Under the pieces are notes generated by a model. That model saw only the letters and a list, made by a program, of their open reading frames with translations. It was not told the origin of the DNA and searched no databases. Shown here in pieces: positions 19,781-28,727 of a stretch of 64,000 nt of DNA. Position 1 is the stretch's first letter, and each line of letters opens with the position of its first letter. The translations under genes were made by a program, and so were the position numbers. The DNA is from Thalassospira lucentensis (GTDB taxonomy: Bacteria > Pseudomonadota > Alphaproteobacteria > Rhodospirillales > Thalassospiraceae), in assembly GCF_032921865.1 (NCBI RefSeq), contig NZ_CP136684.1, positions 1,957,001 to 2,021,000 on the forward strand, in the 5' to 3' direction.

Positions 19781-20620
19781 TCAGAGAATGGCAACATCCA
19801 GCCCGATATCGACCGCCGGGGCCGATTGGGTGATGCGCCCGACCGAAACATAATCAACACCCGTGGCGGCAATCGCCCCGATGGTCTGAAGGTTTACACC
19901 ACCCGATGCCTCTGTCTTGCAGCGACCCGCGACAATCGCGACGGCCTGGCGGAGCATATCGGGCCCCATGTTATCAAGCAGGATGATATCGGCACCGGCG
20001 TCGGTGGCTTCCTTGACCTGATCGAGCGTATCGCATTCGACTTCGATCTTGGGCAGGTTGGCCGCGCGTGCGGATTTCACGCATTCAGTGATCGAGCCGA
20101 CAACGCCGATATGGTTATCCTTGATCATCACACCGTCATAAAGGCCCATGCGGTGGTTCTGAGCCCCCCCCATGCGGGTGGCGTATTTTTCCATCTTGCG
20201 CCAGCCCGGAAGGGTTTTGCGGGTATCAAGCAATTTAGCCGTCGTATCGCCCATCGCCGTGACATAGGTGCGCGTGGTGGTGGCGATGCCAGACAGATGT
20301 TGCAGGGTATTTAGCGCGGTGCGTTCGGCGGTCAAGATGCCGCGCGCATTGCCTTCGACAACGGCAAGCACGTCCTTGGCGGCAATCGCATCGCCGTCTT
20401 CGCAATGTTTGGTGATTTTGGCGTCGGGAACCAGTTTGCGGAAACATTCAAGGGCAATGTCCAGACCGGCGACCACGATATCCTCGCGCGTTTCAAGCGC
20501 GACGCGCAGGCGCGCATCGGCGGGGATGACATTGTCCGATGTGATGTCGCCGGTGCCGATATCCTCGGCAAAGGCGCGGTCGATGAAGTCCGAAATTTCA
20601 GCCGGGGTCAGGACGGTCAT
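19781..20620 (-). CDS. nadC: Nicotinate-nucleotide pyrophosphorylase (carboxylating)
   Basis: 279 residues from the ATG at 20620 (MTVLTPAEIS), which gives the normal family length; a longer frame upstream runs into the nadA-nadC hairpin and is unlikely to be translated. It converts quinolinate and PRPP to nicotinate mononucleotide in de novo NAD synthesis. Signatures: FAEDIGTGDITSD, ERTALNTLQHLSGIAT, the KLLDTRKTLPGWR substrate loop, GGAQNHRMGLYDGVMIKDNH (written here across two adjacent motifs) and the C-terminal VDYVSVGRITQSAPAVDIGLD segment. It follows nadA on the same strand. Confidence 0.96.
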   Translation of the reverse strand: MTVLTPAEISDFIDRAFAEDIGTGDITSDNVIPADARLRVALETREDIVVAGLDIALECFRKLVPDAKITKHCEDGDAIAAKDVLAVVEGNARGILTAERTALNTLQHLSGIATTTRTYVTAMGDTTAKLLDTRKTLPGWRKMEKYATRMGGAQNHRMGLYDGVMIKDNHIGVVGSITECVKSARAANLPKIEVECDTLDQVKEATDAGADIILLDNMGPDMLRQAVAIVAGRCKTEASGGVNLQTIGAIAATGVDYVSVGRITQSAPAVDIGLDVAIL

Positions 20621-20653
20621 GGTGGGGCCGCATTCTTTGTGGGATGGGGATGG

Positions 20654-20683
20654 AAAACAGCCCCGCAAGTTGCTGCGGGGCTG
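20654..20683 (-). terminator. Hairpin with T run between nadA and nadC
   Basis: Perfect 10-bp stem CAGCCCCGCA/TGCGGGGCTG with a six-base loop, followed on the minus strand by TTTT. It lies 16-45 bp after the nadA stop and would end or attenuate transcription before nadC, giving more nadA than nadC message. Confidence 0.65.
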
Positions 20684-20698
20684 CTAATCGGGTGGGCG

Positions 20699-21721
20699 TT
20701 AGGCCGCGTGATCCTTTTTGAGCGGAATGCCTTTTGACATTTCCAGCATCCGTTCAAGCGGTTTGACGGCGGCAACACGCAAATCTTCGGGCATGATGAT
20801 CTGCGGGCCGTTATTGACCAGACACAGATAGAGTTTTTCCAGCGTGTTCAGTTCCATGAACGGGCAATTGTTGCACGCACACGAGCCATCAGCACCCGGC
20901 ACGGGAATGAATTCCTTGTGCGGGGCGGCTTTTTCCATCTGGTGGATGATGTGGGGTTCGGTCGCGATCAGGTATTTCTGATCCGGGCCGTTGATCACAT
21001 ATTCCAGAATGGCGCGCGTCGATCCGATGTGATCGGCATGTTTCAGAATGCCGTCATGGCATTCCGGGTGTGCGGCGATTTTCGCATCCGGGTTCTGGGT
21101 TTTAAGGCGGATCAGTTCGCGTTCGGAAAACTGTTCATGCACGATGCACGAGCCGTTCCACAGCGTCATGTCACGGCCGGTTTTTTTCGCCAGATAGCTG
21201 CCAAGATGGCGGTCCGGTGCCCACAGGATCGGTTTATCAAGCGGAATCTGATCGATGATTTCAGCCGCATTCGACGAGGTCACGATGATATCGGATGCGG
21301 CCTTAACCTCGGCCGAGCAGTTGATATAGGTGACCGATACGTGGTCGGGATGCTGTTCGCGGAATTTGCGGAACGGTTCGGGCTGGCACGAATCTTCGAG
21401 CGAGCAGCCGGCCTTTGAGTCGGGCAGCAGGACGGTTTTGTTCGGGCTGAGGATTTTGGCGACCTCGGCCATAAAGCGGACACCGCAGAACACGATGACA
21501 TCGGCATCGGTTTCGGCGGCCTTGCGCGAAAGATCAAGGCTGTCGCCGACAAAGTCGGCCAGGTCCTGAATTTCGCCGTCCTGATAATAATGGGCCAGAA
21601 TGATCGCGTTTTTCTCTTTCTTCAGGCGGGCAATTTCCGCCTCAAGATCAAGGGTGGGATCAATCTGCATCTCGGACATTGCGCCGGGCTTCGCCTCGGC
21701 GATGGTGGCAATCTGGTTCAT
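20699..21721 (-). CDS. nadA: Quinolinate synthase
   Basis: 340 residues. This [4Fe-4S] enzyme condenses iminoaspartate with dihydroxyacetone phosphate. Clear signatures are [21 protein letters not shown] (AHYYQ near residue 43), [44 protein letters not shown], and [14 protein letters not shown] with the C-terminal cysteines. No nadB lies in the window, so iminoaspartate must come from an enzyme encoded elsewhere. First gene of the nadA-nadC-Nudix series. The extreme N-terminus before residue 20 is variable, so the start may be slightly downstream. Confidence 0.96.
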   Translation of the reverse strand: MNQIATIAEAKPGAMSEMQIDPTLDLEAEIARLKKEKNAIILAHYYQDGEIQDLADFVGDSLDLSRKAAETDADVIVFCGVRFMAEVAKILSPNKTVLLPDSKAGCSLEDSCQPEPFRKFREQHPDHVSVTYINCSAEVKAASDIIVTSSNAAEIIDQIPLDKPILWAPDRHLGSYLAKKTGRDMTLWNGSCIVHEQFSERELIRLKTQNPDAKIAAHPECHDGILKHADHIGSTRAILEYVINGPDQKYLIATEPHIIHQMEKAAPHKEFIPVPGADGSCACNNCPFMELNTLEKLYLCLVNNGPQIIMPEDLRVAAVKPLERMLEMSKGIPLKKDHAA

Positions 21722-21963
21722 GGCGTCGTCTCATCTCGCCTGTTGCAAGCCGGAGATAAGCAGCGGGTCCCGGCATTGCAAGTTAATGACAGTTTGAAAC
21801 CTGAATATCGCCATTGGGCCGGTATGGCAAGGAATTGGGCGGCGATGAGGGGCAGCCATGCGTTCGCGACGGCATTTGTGAATACGCGATCATCAGTTTG
21901 CGGCGGTTATGCTATTCTTGTTGCGGGACAATTTGCCACAGATCGCCAGAGAGGGGACCGGGC

Positions 21964-22803
21964 ATGAAATCGTATCGGGGATATGGGGTTTGGCTGCTGC
22001 TGTGTGTTTTGCTTTCGGTTGCGGGCAAGGCCGCCAGTGCCGCGGAATTGCAGGTGACGACGCCCAAAGGCGCGGTTTCGGTTTATCAGACCGATGACTT
22101 GTTAAGCCATCCGGCGGCACGCGAGATTACGGTTGCCGATGATGCGGCCTATGGGCGCGATATGACCTATCGCGCGGTGCCGGTTGCGTCCCTGATCGGG
22201 GATGCGGGCGCGGTGGACGGCGAGACGGGGCTTGAGGTTATCGCCCTTGACGGGTTTGTTGCCAATATTCCCCTGCCGCTTGTGTTGCTTGATGGCGATG
22301 AAACTGCGCAGGCGTGGATTGCAGTGGAACCCGAAGATGCGCCCTGGCCGAACCTGCCGGGCAAGGAGGTTTCGGCCGGGCCGTTTTCATTGGTGTGGGT
22401 CGATGCGGCAGTATCGCATATCCGGTCGGAGCAGTGGCCCTATCAGGTGGCGAAAATCGGTTATGCCGCCTTTCCGGCAGCACGTTGGCCGCAATTGGCA
22501 CTTGGTGACGATGCAGCGGAAGATGCCAAGAGCGGGCAGGCGGTTTTCATTGATCAGTGTTTTGCCTGCCACCGGATGAACGGGGCGGGGATTACCGAAC
22601 TGGGGCCGGACCTTAACCTGCCGATGAACCCGGTGGATTATTTCAAGCCCGAGGCGCTTGTGATGCTGATCCGTGATCCGGCATCGGTGCGCCATTGGCC
22701 CGATATGCAGATGCATGGATTTACGACTGATCAGCTTTCGGATGCGGAAATCCGGGATGTGATCGCCTATTTGCAGGCGATGGCGGGCAGGAAGGCCGAA
22801 TAG
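21964..22803 (+). CDS. Secreted c-type cytochrome fused to an oxidoreductase-like domain
   Basis: 279 residues. The ATG at 21964 is chosen because AGAGAGGGGA lies just upstream and it opens a clean signal peptide (LLLCVLLSVAGKAASA). Residues about 30-185 resemble the molybdopterin-oxidoreductase-like domains found without cofactor in some periplasmic proteins (ELQVTTPKGAVSVYQTDDL, then TYRAVPVASLI). This assignment is tentative. Residues 199-203 are a haem-binding CFACH, with Met248 or Met250 as likely axial ligand, so the C-terminus is a mono-haem cytochrome c. It is probably a periplasmic electron carrier whose partner is unknown. The next gene encodes a small membrane protein. Confidence 0.8.
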   Translation: MKSYRGYGVWLLLCVLLSVAGKAASAAELQVTTPKGAVSVYQTDDLLSHPAAREITVADDAAYGRDMTYRAVPVASLIGDAGAVDGETGLEVIALDGFVANIPLPLVLLDGDETAQAWIAVEPEDAPWPNLPGKEVSAGPFSLVWVDAAVSHIRSEQWPYQVAKIGYAAFPAARWPQLALGDDAAEDAKSGQAVFIDQCFACHRMNGAGITELGPDLNLPMNPVDYFKPEALVMLIRDPASVRHWPDMQMHGFTTDQLSDAEIRDVIAYLQAMAGRKAE

Positions 22804-22925
22804 GAATCCGGCGCGCCAAACCAGCCGGGACGGATGGTACATATCAGCGTTGCAGAACGCGAAGTGTGCATTTGCGCAGGATGCAGCCATAACCCACTGA
22901 TCTGATGCACTAGGAAGTCTTTGAT

Positions 22926-23150
22926 ATGGATTGGGTTCCGTTCGTTTTCGGTACGATCAAGGTTGTCGCGTTGGGCACGGGCATGTTCTTTGCCATCAAG
23001 TGGCATTACGATCAGGGCAAGAAGATCGGCATGCGGGCTGTCCTTCGCGCCAGCGCCAAGATGGTCGCGATTTTCGTGCTGGCGGTTGTTATCCTTGGGG
23101 CGGTGACCTTCGGGCTTGGCAGTATGCTTGGGCTTGATCTGAGCTACTGA
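22926..23150 (+). CDS. Small two-helix membrane protein, unknown function
   Basis: 74 residues starting at an ATG with GGAAG nine bases upstream. Two hydrophobic segments, about residues 4-22 and 46-68, are joined by a positively charged loop (KWHYDQGKKIGMRAVLRASAK), so the loop is likely cytoplasmic. I do not recognise the family. It lies 122 bp downstream of the cytochrome gene on the same strand and could be cotranscribed with it. Codon use matches the neighbours, so it is probably a real native gene. Confidence 0.6.
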   Translation: MDWVPFVFGTIKVVALGTGMFFAIKWHYDQGKKIGMRAVLRASAKMVAIFVLAVVILGAVTFGLGSMLGLDLSY

Positions 23151-23499
23151 TCATCGCCGGGCTAAAGAGCCGGATAAATAAATCGCAAAATAAAATCGGA
23201 TTGCCGCGCGCCGGATCATTTTCGGTGCGATGGTTTTCTGTATCTATTCAAGGCGATATAAAAATAAAAAATATGTTCGTTGTATAAAATCAAAAAATAT
23301 TCATATGATCAGACTTGGATATTTATTTCCAAATTTCATGGTCATTTCAATTTTTGTTTGAAATCAAACGTGGCAATGCGGGTTCGATCAGGAATTCGCA
23401 AGCGTCGCGCGTGAGGAAAACAAAAGCTGAAAAGCTGGCCACGGGAATGATCCCGTTGATTTTCCCGGATCAACGCGCCCTTGCGCGGTAGGAGCTACT
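23151..23499. other. AT-rich intergenic stretch
   Basis: About 350 bp, with 23240-23370 especially rich in A and T (runs of TAAAAATAAAAAATATG type). No gene or clear hairpin is seen. It probably holds the promoter of the downstream TTG-start gene, with an UP-like AT-rich element. Confidence 0.4.
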
Positions 23500-23826
23500 T
23501 TGACAAACCGTACCACATCGAAAATCCTGAATTTTGCGCGGCCGTTCAGTCTGCGCGGGCTTGCGGAAGTTCTGCCGGCCGGGGCCTATAAGGTGATTAC
23601 CGAAGAGATGCTTCCGGAAAACGTGACCTATCCGACCTATCAGTGGGTTTCGACCAAGATGCATCTGCATGCCAATGCGGACCGTGCGGGCGATATCCGC
23701 ATGATGAATGTCGATCCCCGCGATCTTGAAGTCGCCCATCTGCGCGATCAGAAAATGATGGATTCCCGCCCGCGGGTCGCGTTTTCAGCGCACAAATCCA
23801 ACAACCGCGCCAAACGCGTCTTCTGA
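23500..23826 (+). CDS. Conserved-type hypothetical protein with TTG start
   Basis: 108 residues. The TTG start at 23500 is supported by GGAG five bases upstream. The N-terminal part (ILNFARPFSLRGLAEVLPAGAYKVITEEE-like region, here ending in EEMLPENVTYPTYQW) reads like a short beta-rich domain known to me only as uncharacterised proteins of alphaproteobacteria. The C-terminus is basic (HKSNNRAKRVF). No signal peptide or membrane segment. The gene stands alone between an AT-rich promoter region and a convergent glutamine synthetase-like gene. Function unknown. Confidence 0.6.
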   Translation: MTNRTTSKILNFARPFSLRGLAEVLPAGAYKVITEEMLPENVTYPTYQWVSTKMHLHANADRAGDIRMMNVDPRDLEVAHLRDQKMMDSRPRVAFSAHKSNNRAKRVF

Positions 23827-23874
23827 TTCTGGTCCCCGGTCAGGAAAGCCTGACCGGCACACCGGCCCCATCAT

Positions 23875-25272
23875 TCAGACCGAAAACCCGTAATATTCCC
23901 ATTCCGCCGCACTGACCTTGAGCGCCATGTGTTCGTATTCTGCCTGCTTTATGCGGGTAAAGGCGGTGTGGAAGCGGGGGCCGAGCGTGCGTTTGTTGAA
24001 ATCGGAGGCACCGAAGCGGTCAATGGCGTCCAGCCAGTGACGCGGCAGGTCGTTCGGGGCTTTGTCATGGCCGATTTCATCGGTGCTTGGCTTGCCGGGA
24101 TCGGTTTTGTGTTCGATGCCGTCAAGGGCCGCCCCAAGGGTTACGGCGGCGACCAGATAGGGATTGGCATCAACGCCCGCGATGCGGTGTTCGAAATGTC
24201 GCGTCTTGCCCGGTGTGCCCGGCACACGCAGGGCCACGGTACGGTTTTCAACACCCCAGTCATCGGATGCCGGGGAATACATGGCGGATGCAAAGCGGCG
24301 CCATGAATTCATGAAGGGGGCCAAGATCAGCATGGTTTCGCCGATGGTGCCGCGAATGCCGCCGATGGCGTTGAGCATAAGGGGGCTCAAGCTCCCGTCC
24401 GGCTGATCGGCAAACAGGTTATTGCCGTTTTCATCCGCCAGCGAGAGGTGCAGGTGCATGCCAGAACCGGCTTCGGTGCCGAACGGTTTGGGCATGAAGA
24501 CGGCTTCCATTCCGAAACGGCGCGCGCAGGTGCGGATCAGGCGTTTGGCGATGATGACATCGTCGGCCGCGCGCATCAGATCGCGATAGCGGATCGTCAT
24601 TTCATACTGGCCCGGACCATATTCGGAAATCAGAGTTTCAAGCGTCAGATCAAGGTGCTTGGCGCCCTCGTATACCGCATCAAAAAGCGGCGACATTTCA
24701 TCGATTTCATCGACCGACATGGTGTTGCGAAGCGATGACCGGCGTTTGGTCATCGCATAGGATGCCGGATGATAAAGCCCGCCCGCGTCGGCTTCGCGAT
24801 CCACCAGATAAAATTCCAGTTCGAACGCGCCCATCGGGACAAAGCCAAGGGCATTGGCGCGGTTGACCTGAGTGAGGAACACATTGCGCGGATCGACATC
24901 GTGCGGGGTTGCGTCCTCGTTATACATGCTGATCAGGAGCTGGCCCCGGCCCGTGTGGGGCAGATAGCCAAGCGTTCCGGGCACGGGCCAGCACCGGCCA
25001 TCGCCGCCGCCGCCGGTCTGTACCAAACCGCAATCATCAACATCCTCGCCCGTGACGTCCTGCCCGAAGATCGAGGTCGGCAATCCGCGCCCGGATTTAT
25101 AGATCGAGGCCAGTTCATGACGGCGGATCATCTTGCCGCGCCCGATGCCGTGAAAATCGGTCAGGATGATGTCGATGGCCTCGACATCGGGATATTTGGC
25201 AAGGAATGCCTCGGCCTCGGAAAGGGTTGAACCACTGGGGGACGAGGCGGCCGGGGTGGGTACATTGGACAC
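23875..25272 (-). CDS. Glutamine synthetase-family ligase, PuuA-like
   Basis: 465 residues from a GTG at 25272 preceded by AGGA; a longer frame overlaps the neighbouring gene and is rejected. The family features are the N-terminal beta-grasp part (VEAIDIILTDFHGIGRGK), the metal-binding GAFELEFYLVD, the EYGPGQYEMTIRY stretch, and the C-terminal catalytic core with MPKPFGTEAGSGMHLHLSL and ENRTVALRVPG, then HFEHRIAGVDANPYL. These fit gamma-glutamylputrescine synthetase (PuuA) and related amine or amino-acid glutamyl ligases rather than GlnA. The exact amine is unknown. No other puu gene is nearby. Confidence 0.88.
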   Translation of the reverse strand: MSNVPTPAASSPSGSTLSEAEAFLAKYPDVEAIDIILTDFHGIGRGKMIRRHELASIYKSGRGLPTSIFGQDVTGEDVDDCGLVQTGGGGDGRCWPVPGTLGYLPHTGRGQLLISMYNEDATPHDVDPRNVFLTQVNRANALGFVPMGAFELEFYLVDREADAGGLYHPASYAMTKRRSSLRNTMSVDEIDEMSPLFDAVYEGAKHLDLTLETLISEYGPGQYEMTIRYRDLMRAADDVIIAKRLIRTCARRFGMEAVFMPKPFGTEAGSGMHLHLSLADENGNNLFADQPDGSLSPLMLNAIGGIRGTIGETMLILAPFMNSWRRFASAMYSPASDDWGVENRTVALRVPGTPGKTRHFEHRIAGVDANPYLVAAVTLGAALDGIEHKTDPGKPSTDEIGHDKAPNDLPRHWLDAIDRFGASDFNKRTLGPRFHTAFTRIKQAEYEHMALKVSAAEWEYYGFSV

Positions 25273-25306
25273 GGACGGGATTCCTGATGAGGGGCGGTTT
25301 CTGGTT

Positions 25307-25798
25307 TTAGCCCTGATAACGGCGGAAGAAATAGCGATCCTGCGGGACGCCTTCGGGAAGCGGTTCGGCAATGGTGCCGGGCACATCGATTTTCTGATCG
25401 GAGGCGACAATCGCGCCCTTGATCAGGGCCGCAGGCAGGGTTTTGCCGATGAAGGATGCGATTTTGGCATTGAGTTCCTCGTCCCCGGTGCCGACATCGG
25501 AATGAACCAGTGCGACCTTGCCGGCAAAGCGTTCAACCGCCATTGGCAGGGTTTCGAAAATGTCGCCCAGAAACAGGTGATCATCATCGGGGATGCATTT
25601 GGGGTGGGCGGCGATCTGACGGTCAAAGACGAATATTTCGCGATCCGGCATGATTTCACGCAAGTGATCGAAGGTGCGACCATTGCCAAGCCCGATTTCA
25701 AGAACAATACCGTCATGGTCCTTGATCATTTCGGCGGCGGCATTCAGGCAGTCGCGCTGGGCCTGCAGGCGGCGGATGACGCTGTTAAGGCGGGACAT
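25307..25798 (-). CDS. Class I SAM-dependent methyltransferase-like protein
   Basis: 163 residues. The motif IVLEIGLGNGRTFDHLRE at residues 31-48 is the SAM-binding glycine loop, and FVFDRQIAAHP fits motif II with its acidic residue. ALVHSDVGTGDEELN fits a post-core strand. The protein is short for a methyltransferase and may lack a full substrate domain. It lies just upstream of the PuuA-like gene on the same strand (34 bp from its GTG), so the two are probably cotranscribed. Substrate unknown. Confidence 0.75.
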   Translation of the reverse strand: MSRLNSVIRRLQAQRDCLNAAAEMIKDHDGIVLEIGLGNGRTFDHLREIMPDREIFVFDRQIAAHPKCIPDDDHLFLGDIFETLPMAVERFAGKVALVHSDVGTGDEELNAKIASFIGKTLPAALIKGAIVASDQKIDVPGTIAEPLPEGVPQDRYFFRRYQG

Positions 25799-25895
25799 TT
25801 ATTCTTGTTCTCCGGACGGTGAATGTGAAATCGCGATGTAATCCGAAAGCGACCCGGTGCAAGCAGGATTAAGCCGCACCGGGGTGTAAGTCCTG

Positions 25896-26501
25896 TCAGC
25901 CCTTGAAAACGGTGGCATCAAAGGCCGGAACGCGGGCACGGAAGGCATCAAGCCATGTGACGAGGGCGCCGTAAGTTTCACGCCATCTGCCGTCAAAACG
26001 CAGATCAAGATAGCCCAGTGCACAGGCAAGGGCGACATGGCCGATGGTCAGATCACCGGCAAGCGACGGCGGGTTGGCGTCAAGGTGATCCATGGCGCGT
26101 TTGACCTTATCCGACTGATAGGAAAGCCAGTCGGATGAACGTTTTTCTTCGGGGCGCATGCGGTGTTCGTAGACCTGCAGGATCGAGGCATCGATGATAC
26201 CATCGCCAAGCGCCTGAAGGGTCAATGCCTCCCACCGGGTGTCGCTTTCGGTCGGGTGCAGGGTGATGCCATCGACCTGCGCGTCAAGATATTCGCAGAT
26301 TACGCGGCTATCGAAAATCTTGCGGCCATCATCAAGGATCAGGATCGGAATTTTGCCCAGCGGGTTCTGTTTGCGCAGGGTGTCTTCCGGATCGTTGGTA
26401 TTGGACATTTCGATGGTGAGCTGATCGTAAATGCCAAGAATTTTGGCGACGATTTTGACCTTGCGGCCAAAGGGTGACGGGTCGCTGGAGCGCAGGATCA
26501 T
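25896..26501 (-). CDS. Glutathione S-transferase family protein
   Basis: 201 residues, the usual GST length. The thioredoxin-fold N-terminal domain starts MILRSSDPSPFGRKVKIVAKILG, with a serine in the usual active-site position (SPFG), and has the cis-proline region NPLGKIPIL and the glutathione-binding DSRVICEYLD. The C-terminal helical domain follows. Similar proteins are often called YfcG- or beta-like GSTs; the substrate is unknown. It stands alone with about 100 bp on both sides. Confidence 0.9.
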   Translation of the reverse strand: MILRSSDPSPFGRKVKIVAKILGIYDQLTIEMSNTNDPEDTLRKQNPLGKIPILILDDGRKIFDSRVICEYLDAQVDGITLHPTESDTRWEALTLQALGDGIIDASILQVYEHRMRPEEKRSSDWLSYQSDKVKRAMDHLDANPPSLAGDLTIGHVALACALGYLDLRFDGRWRETYGALVTWLDAFRARVPAFDATVFKG

Positions 26502-26609
26502 GGGGTTCCTCCGATGAATTTCAACAAGTTGCCCGCAGTGTAAGGGGGAAATGCCGTTTCGAAGAACCCCAAATTTCGCGATTGTGGAAATCCTGCCGGG
26601 AAAGGGAGG

Positions 26610-26903
26610 TCAGCCCCGGCGGTAATCAGGGGAATTGCCGGGCTCCATGACGGCCTCGCCCAGCCGGGCAAGATGCAGTTCACGGGCAAGCCGGATGGTA
26701 GGCCGCAGGGCAAAACACACGGACCCGATGATGAAAAGCCAGGTTCCGGCCTTCATCAGGTCGCCATAGAGGAACATGATGCTGCCGATGGTAAACAGGA
26801 CCGCAGCCAGCCAGTCGACCGAGGTATAGGCGATTTCATAGGCGCTATAGACCTGCCTGTGGCGTGAGGATGCGTCAAAGCGGCGGCTTCGGAAAAGCTT
26901 CAT
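26610..26903 (-). CDS. YrhK-like small membrane protein
   Basis: 97 residues from the ATG at 26903, which has GGAG eight bases upstream; longer starts add an unrelated tail. Two membrane segments (TSVDWLAAVLFTIGSIMFLYG and AGTWLFIIGSVCFALRPTIRL) and the YEIAYTSVDWLAAVLFTIG pattern match the YrhK domain, a short uncharacterised membrane domain. The function is unknown. It is separated from xerC by 80 bp on the same strand. Confidence 0.75.
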   Translation of the reverse strand: MKLFRSRRFDASSRHRQVYSAYEIAYTSVDWLAAVLFTIGSIMFLYGDLMKAGTWLFIIGSVCFALRPTIRLARELHLARLGEAVMEPGNSPDYRRG

Positions 26904-26983
26904 GGCGGACTCCCGTTTATGTTGGGTTGCTTTGTCCGTAACGCATGAAGGCGGCAAACGTTCTTGAAAGATGTGGCGGCAGA

Positions 26984-27928
26984 TCAACGCCGCGCACGGG
27001 GATGGGTCCCCTGATAGACAGCCATCAGGCGTTCGGTATCGACCGAGGTATAGCGTTGGGTGGTCGAGAGCGAGGCGTGGCCCAGCAGATCCTGAATGGT
27101 GCGCAGATCACCACCACCGGCCAGAAGGTGGGTGGCGAAGGAATGGCGCATGGCGTGCGGGGTGGCGGTATCGGGCAGGTTCAGAAGGCCACGGATTTTG
27201 CGCATTTCGCGTTGGGCGACCTGTGCGACCAGCCGCCCGCCGCGTGCACCAACAAAGAGCGGTTCATTGCCGTTCGGGGCATAGGGGCAGGTGCGGACAT
27301 AATCCTCGATCGCGTCGCGCACGATCGGCAAAACCGGGACAAGGCGCTGTTTGTTGCCCTTGCCGGTGATAACCATCGAATCGCCCGTCGGGCGTTGATT
27401 GGCGTTAAGGTCCAGTGCCTCGGATATGCGCAACCCGCAGCCATAAAGCAGGGTGAAAAGGGCAAGGTTGCGTTTGGCAAGCCAGGGTTCATCCTGCCAC
27501 GCGCCGGCATTATCAAGGACGGCGATGGCGTCCTGCGGGCTTAGCGGTTTGGGGACCGATTGTGGCAGTTTCGGATTGCGGATCGAATTGACCGCAGCAT
27601 TTTGCCCGCGCCCGGTGCGATCCAGGAAGCGATAGAAATTGCGTAGCGAGGATAACGCACGGGCAGTCGAGCTTTTGGCCATGCCATCCATGCTGCGCCG
27701 CGCCAGCCAGCTTCGGAAGTCGCGCGGGTTAAGTGCGAGAAGATCGGCAATATCGGGTGTATCGCCGCGATGTTCCCGGACAAAACCAAGGAAGGCATAG
27801 AGATCGGCAAGATAATTTTCGGTGGTGTGGTTCGATGCGCGGCGTTCGGCAGACAGCCATTGCCGCCAGTCGGCAATGGCATCGCGCACGTCATCAGGCA
27901 GGGTCAGGGCAACAAGCCCCTTATTCAT
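26984..27928 (-). CDS. xerC: Tyrosine recombinase XerC
   Basis: 314 residues from the ATG at 27928, which overlaps the DUF484 stop as ATGA; ATG 27946 is an alternative with a longer overlap. It resolves chromosome dimers at dif sites with XerD, together with FtsK. Catalytic residues are visible: the first arginine in LLYGCGLRISEALDL, HAMRHSFATHLLAGG with H-x-x-R, LLGHASLSTTQRYT with the second histidine, and the nucleophilic tyrosine in RYTSVD. The SAM-like N-terminal DNA-binding domain is present. The DUF484-xerC pairing is widely conserved and supports XerC rather than XerD or an integrase. Confidence 0.93.
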   Translation of the reverse strand: MNKGLVALTLPDDVRDAIADWRQWLSAERRASNHTTENYLADLYAFLGFVREHRGDTPDIADLLALNPRDFRSWLARRSMDGMAKSSTARALSSLRNFYRFLDRTGRGQNAAVNSIRNPKLPQSVPKPLSPQDAIAVLDNAGAWQDEPWLAKRNLALFTLLYGCGLRISEALDLNANQRPTGDSMVITGKGNKQRLVPVLPIVRDAIEDYVRTCPYAPNGNEPLFVGARGGRLVAQVAQREMRKIRGLLNLPDTATPHAMRHSFATHLLAGGGDLRTIQDLLGHASLSTTQRYTSVDTERLMAVYQGTHPRARR

Positions 27929-28614
27929 TGCGGCGCTGTCAGCCATCGGCGGGCACCAAATTCGATCACGGAGGCCAGGAACATGATCAGGTCATGGGCC
28001 TGTGCCGGGCTGAAATAATCGGGTTCTGCCACACCGAATGCGACAAGCCCGACCGGGTCGCCATAAAACGGCGCGAGGCGGACAATGGCGGCGGACCGGA
28101 TGTTATCGGCCTGCGGGCCAAAAATCGCCTCGTCCCCGGCATTGTCGGGCAGAAGCCAGACGTCGTTTTCCTCGCCCAGAACCTGATCAACTGCACCGGC
28201 CGTCAGGCGACGGACACGGCCGCCGCAACGCGGCACCGGGGCATCTTCGCTTTCTTCAAAGCACAATGCGATGGCATCAAGGTCAAGCAGTTCGGGCACA
28301 AGATCCTGCAGGGCTTCGACGAAAACCTCGAACCCGCGGGCATTGAGAAGGGCCAGAACCGCACGATGGATGCGGCTTTGGGTTTCGAGGTTGGATTTGG
28401 AAATGTTGATCAGCTCGCTTGTGGCGCCGCGCAGCTTTTCGCGTTCATCGCGCAGGCGGGCGACGACATATTGCTGCATGTCGGCAACCCCGGAACCCAG
28501 TTCGCGCACCGGCATGTCCAGACTGTCGAGAAGGTCCGGCCGGTTGGCAAAAAAGTCGGGATGTTCGGCGAGGTAGGCCGCGACGTCGTCGGCGCGCAAT
28601 GCTGTCTTTTCCAT
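27925..28614 (-). CDS. DUF484 family protein
   Basis: 229 residues from the ATG at 28614 (MEKTALRADD), giving the family length. The N-terminal AYLAEHPDFFANRPDLLDSLDMP is the hallmark of DUF484. The rest is a GAF-like fold with LINISKSNLETQSRIHRAVLALL as a helical linker. The biochemical role is not known, but the gene almost always precedes xerC, as here with ATGA overlap, suggesting a role tied to recombination or cell-cycle control. A terminator lies just upstream, so the pair is likely read from a promoter in that gap. Confidence 0.85.
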   Translation of the reverse strand: MEKTALRADDVAAYLAEHPDFFANRPDLLDSLDMPVRELGSGVADMQQYVVARLRDEREKLRGATSELINISKSNLETQSRIHRAVLALLNARGFEVFVEALQDLVPELLDLDAIALCFEESEDAPVPRCGGRVRRLTAGAVDQVLGEENDVWLLPDNAGDEAIFGPQADNIRSAAIVRLAPFYGDPVGLVAFGVAEPDYFSPAQAHDLIMFLASVIEFGARRWLTAPQ

Positions 28615-28640
28615 CTGATCCGGTAATTTGCAGTGAAATG

Positions 28641-28675
28641 AAAAACCCGGCAGCCACAATGCGGGCTGCCGGGTT
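28641..28675 (-). terminator. Terminator of the transaldolase-family gene
   Basis: Perfect 12-bp stem AACCCGGCAGCC/GGCTGCCGGGTT followed on the minus strand by a run of T, about 50 bp past the aldolase stop and before the DUF484 start. Confidence 0.88.
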
Positions 28676-28727
28676 AAATGCGTGTTAAGGACCGGTGATA
28701 AAACCGATCAAAGCCGGGTTTTCGACC

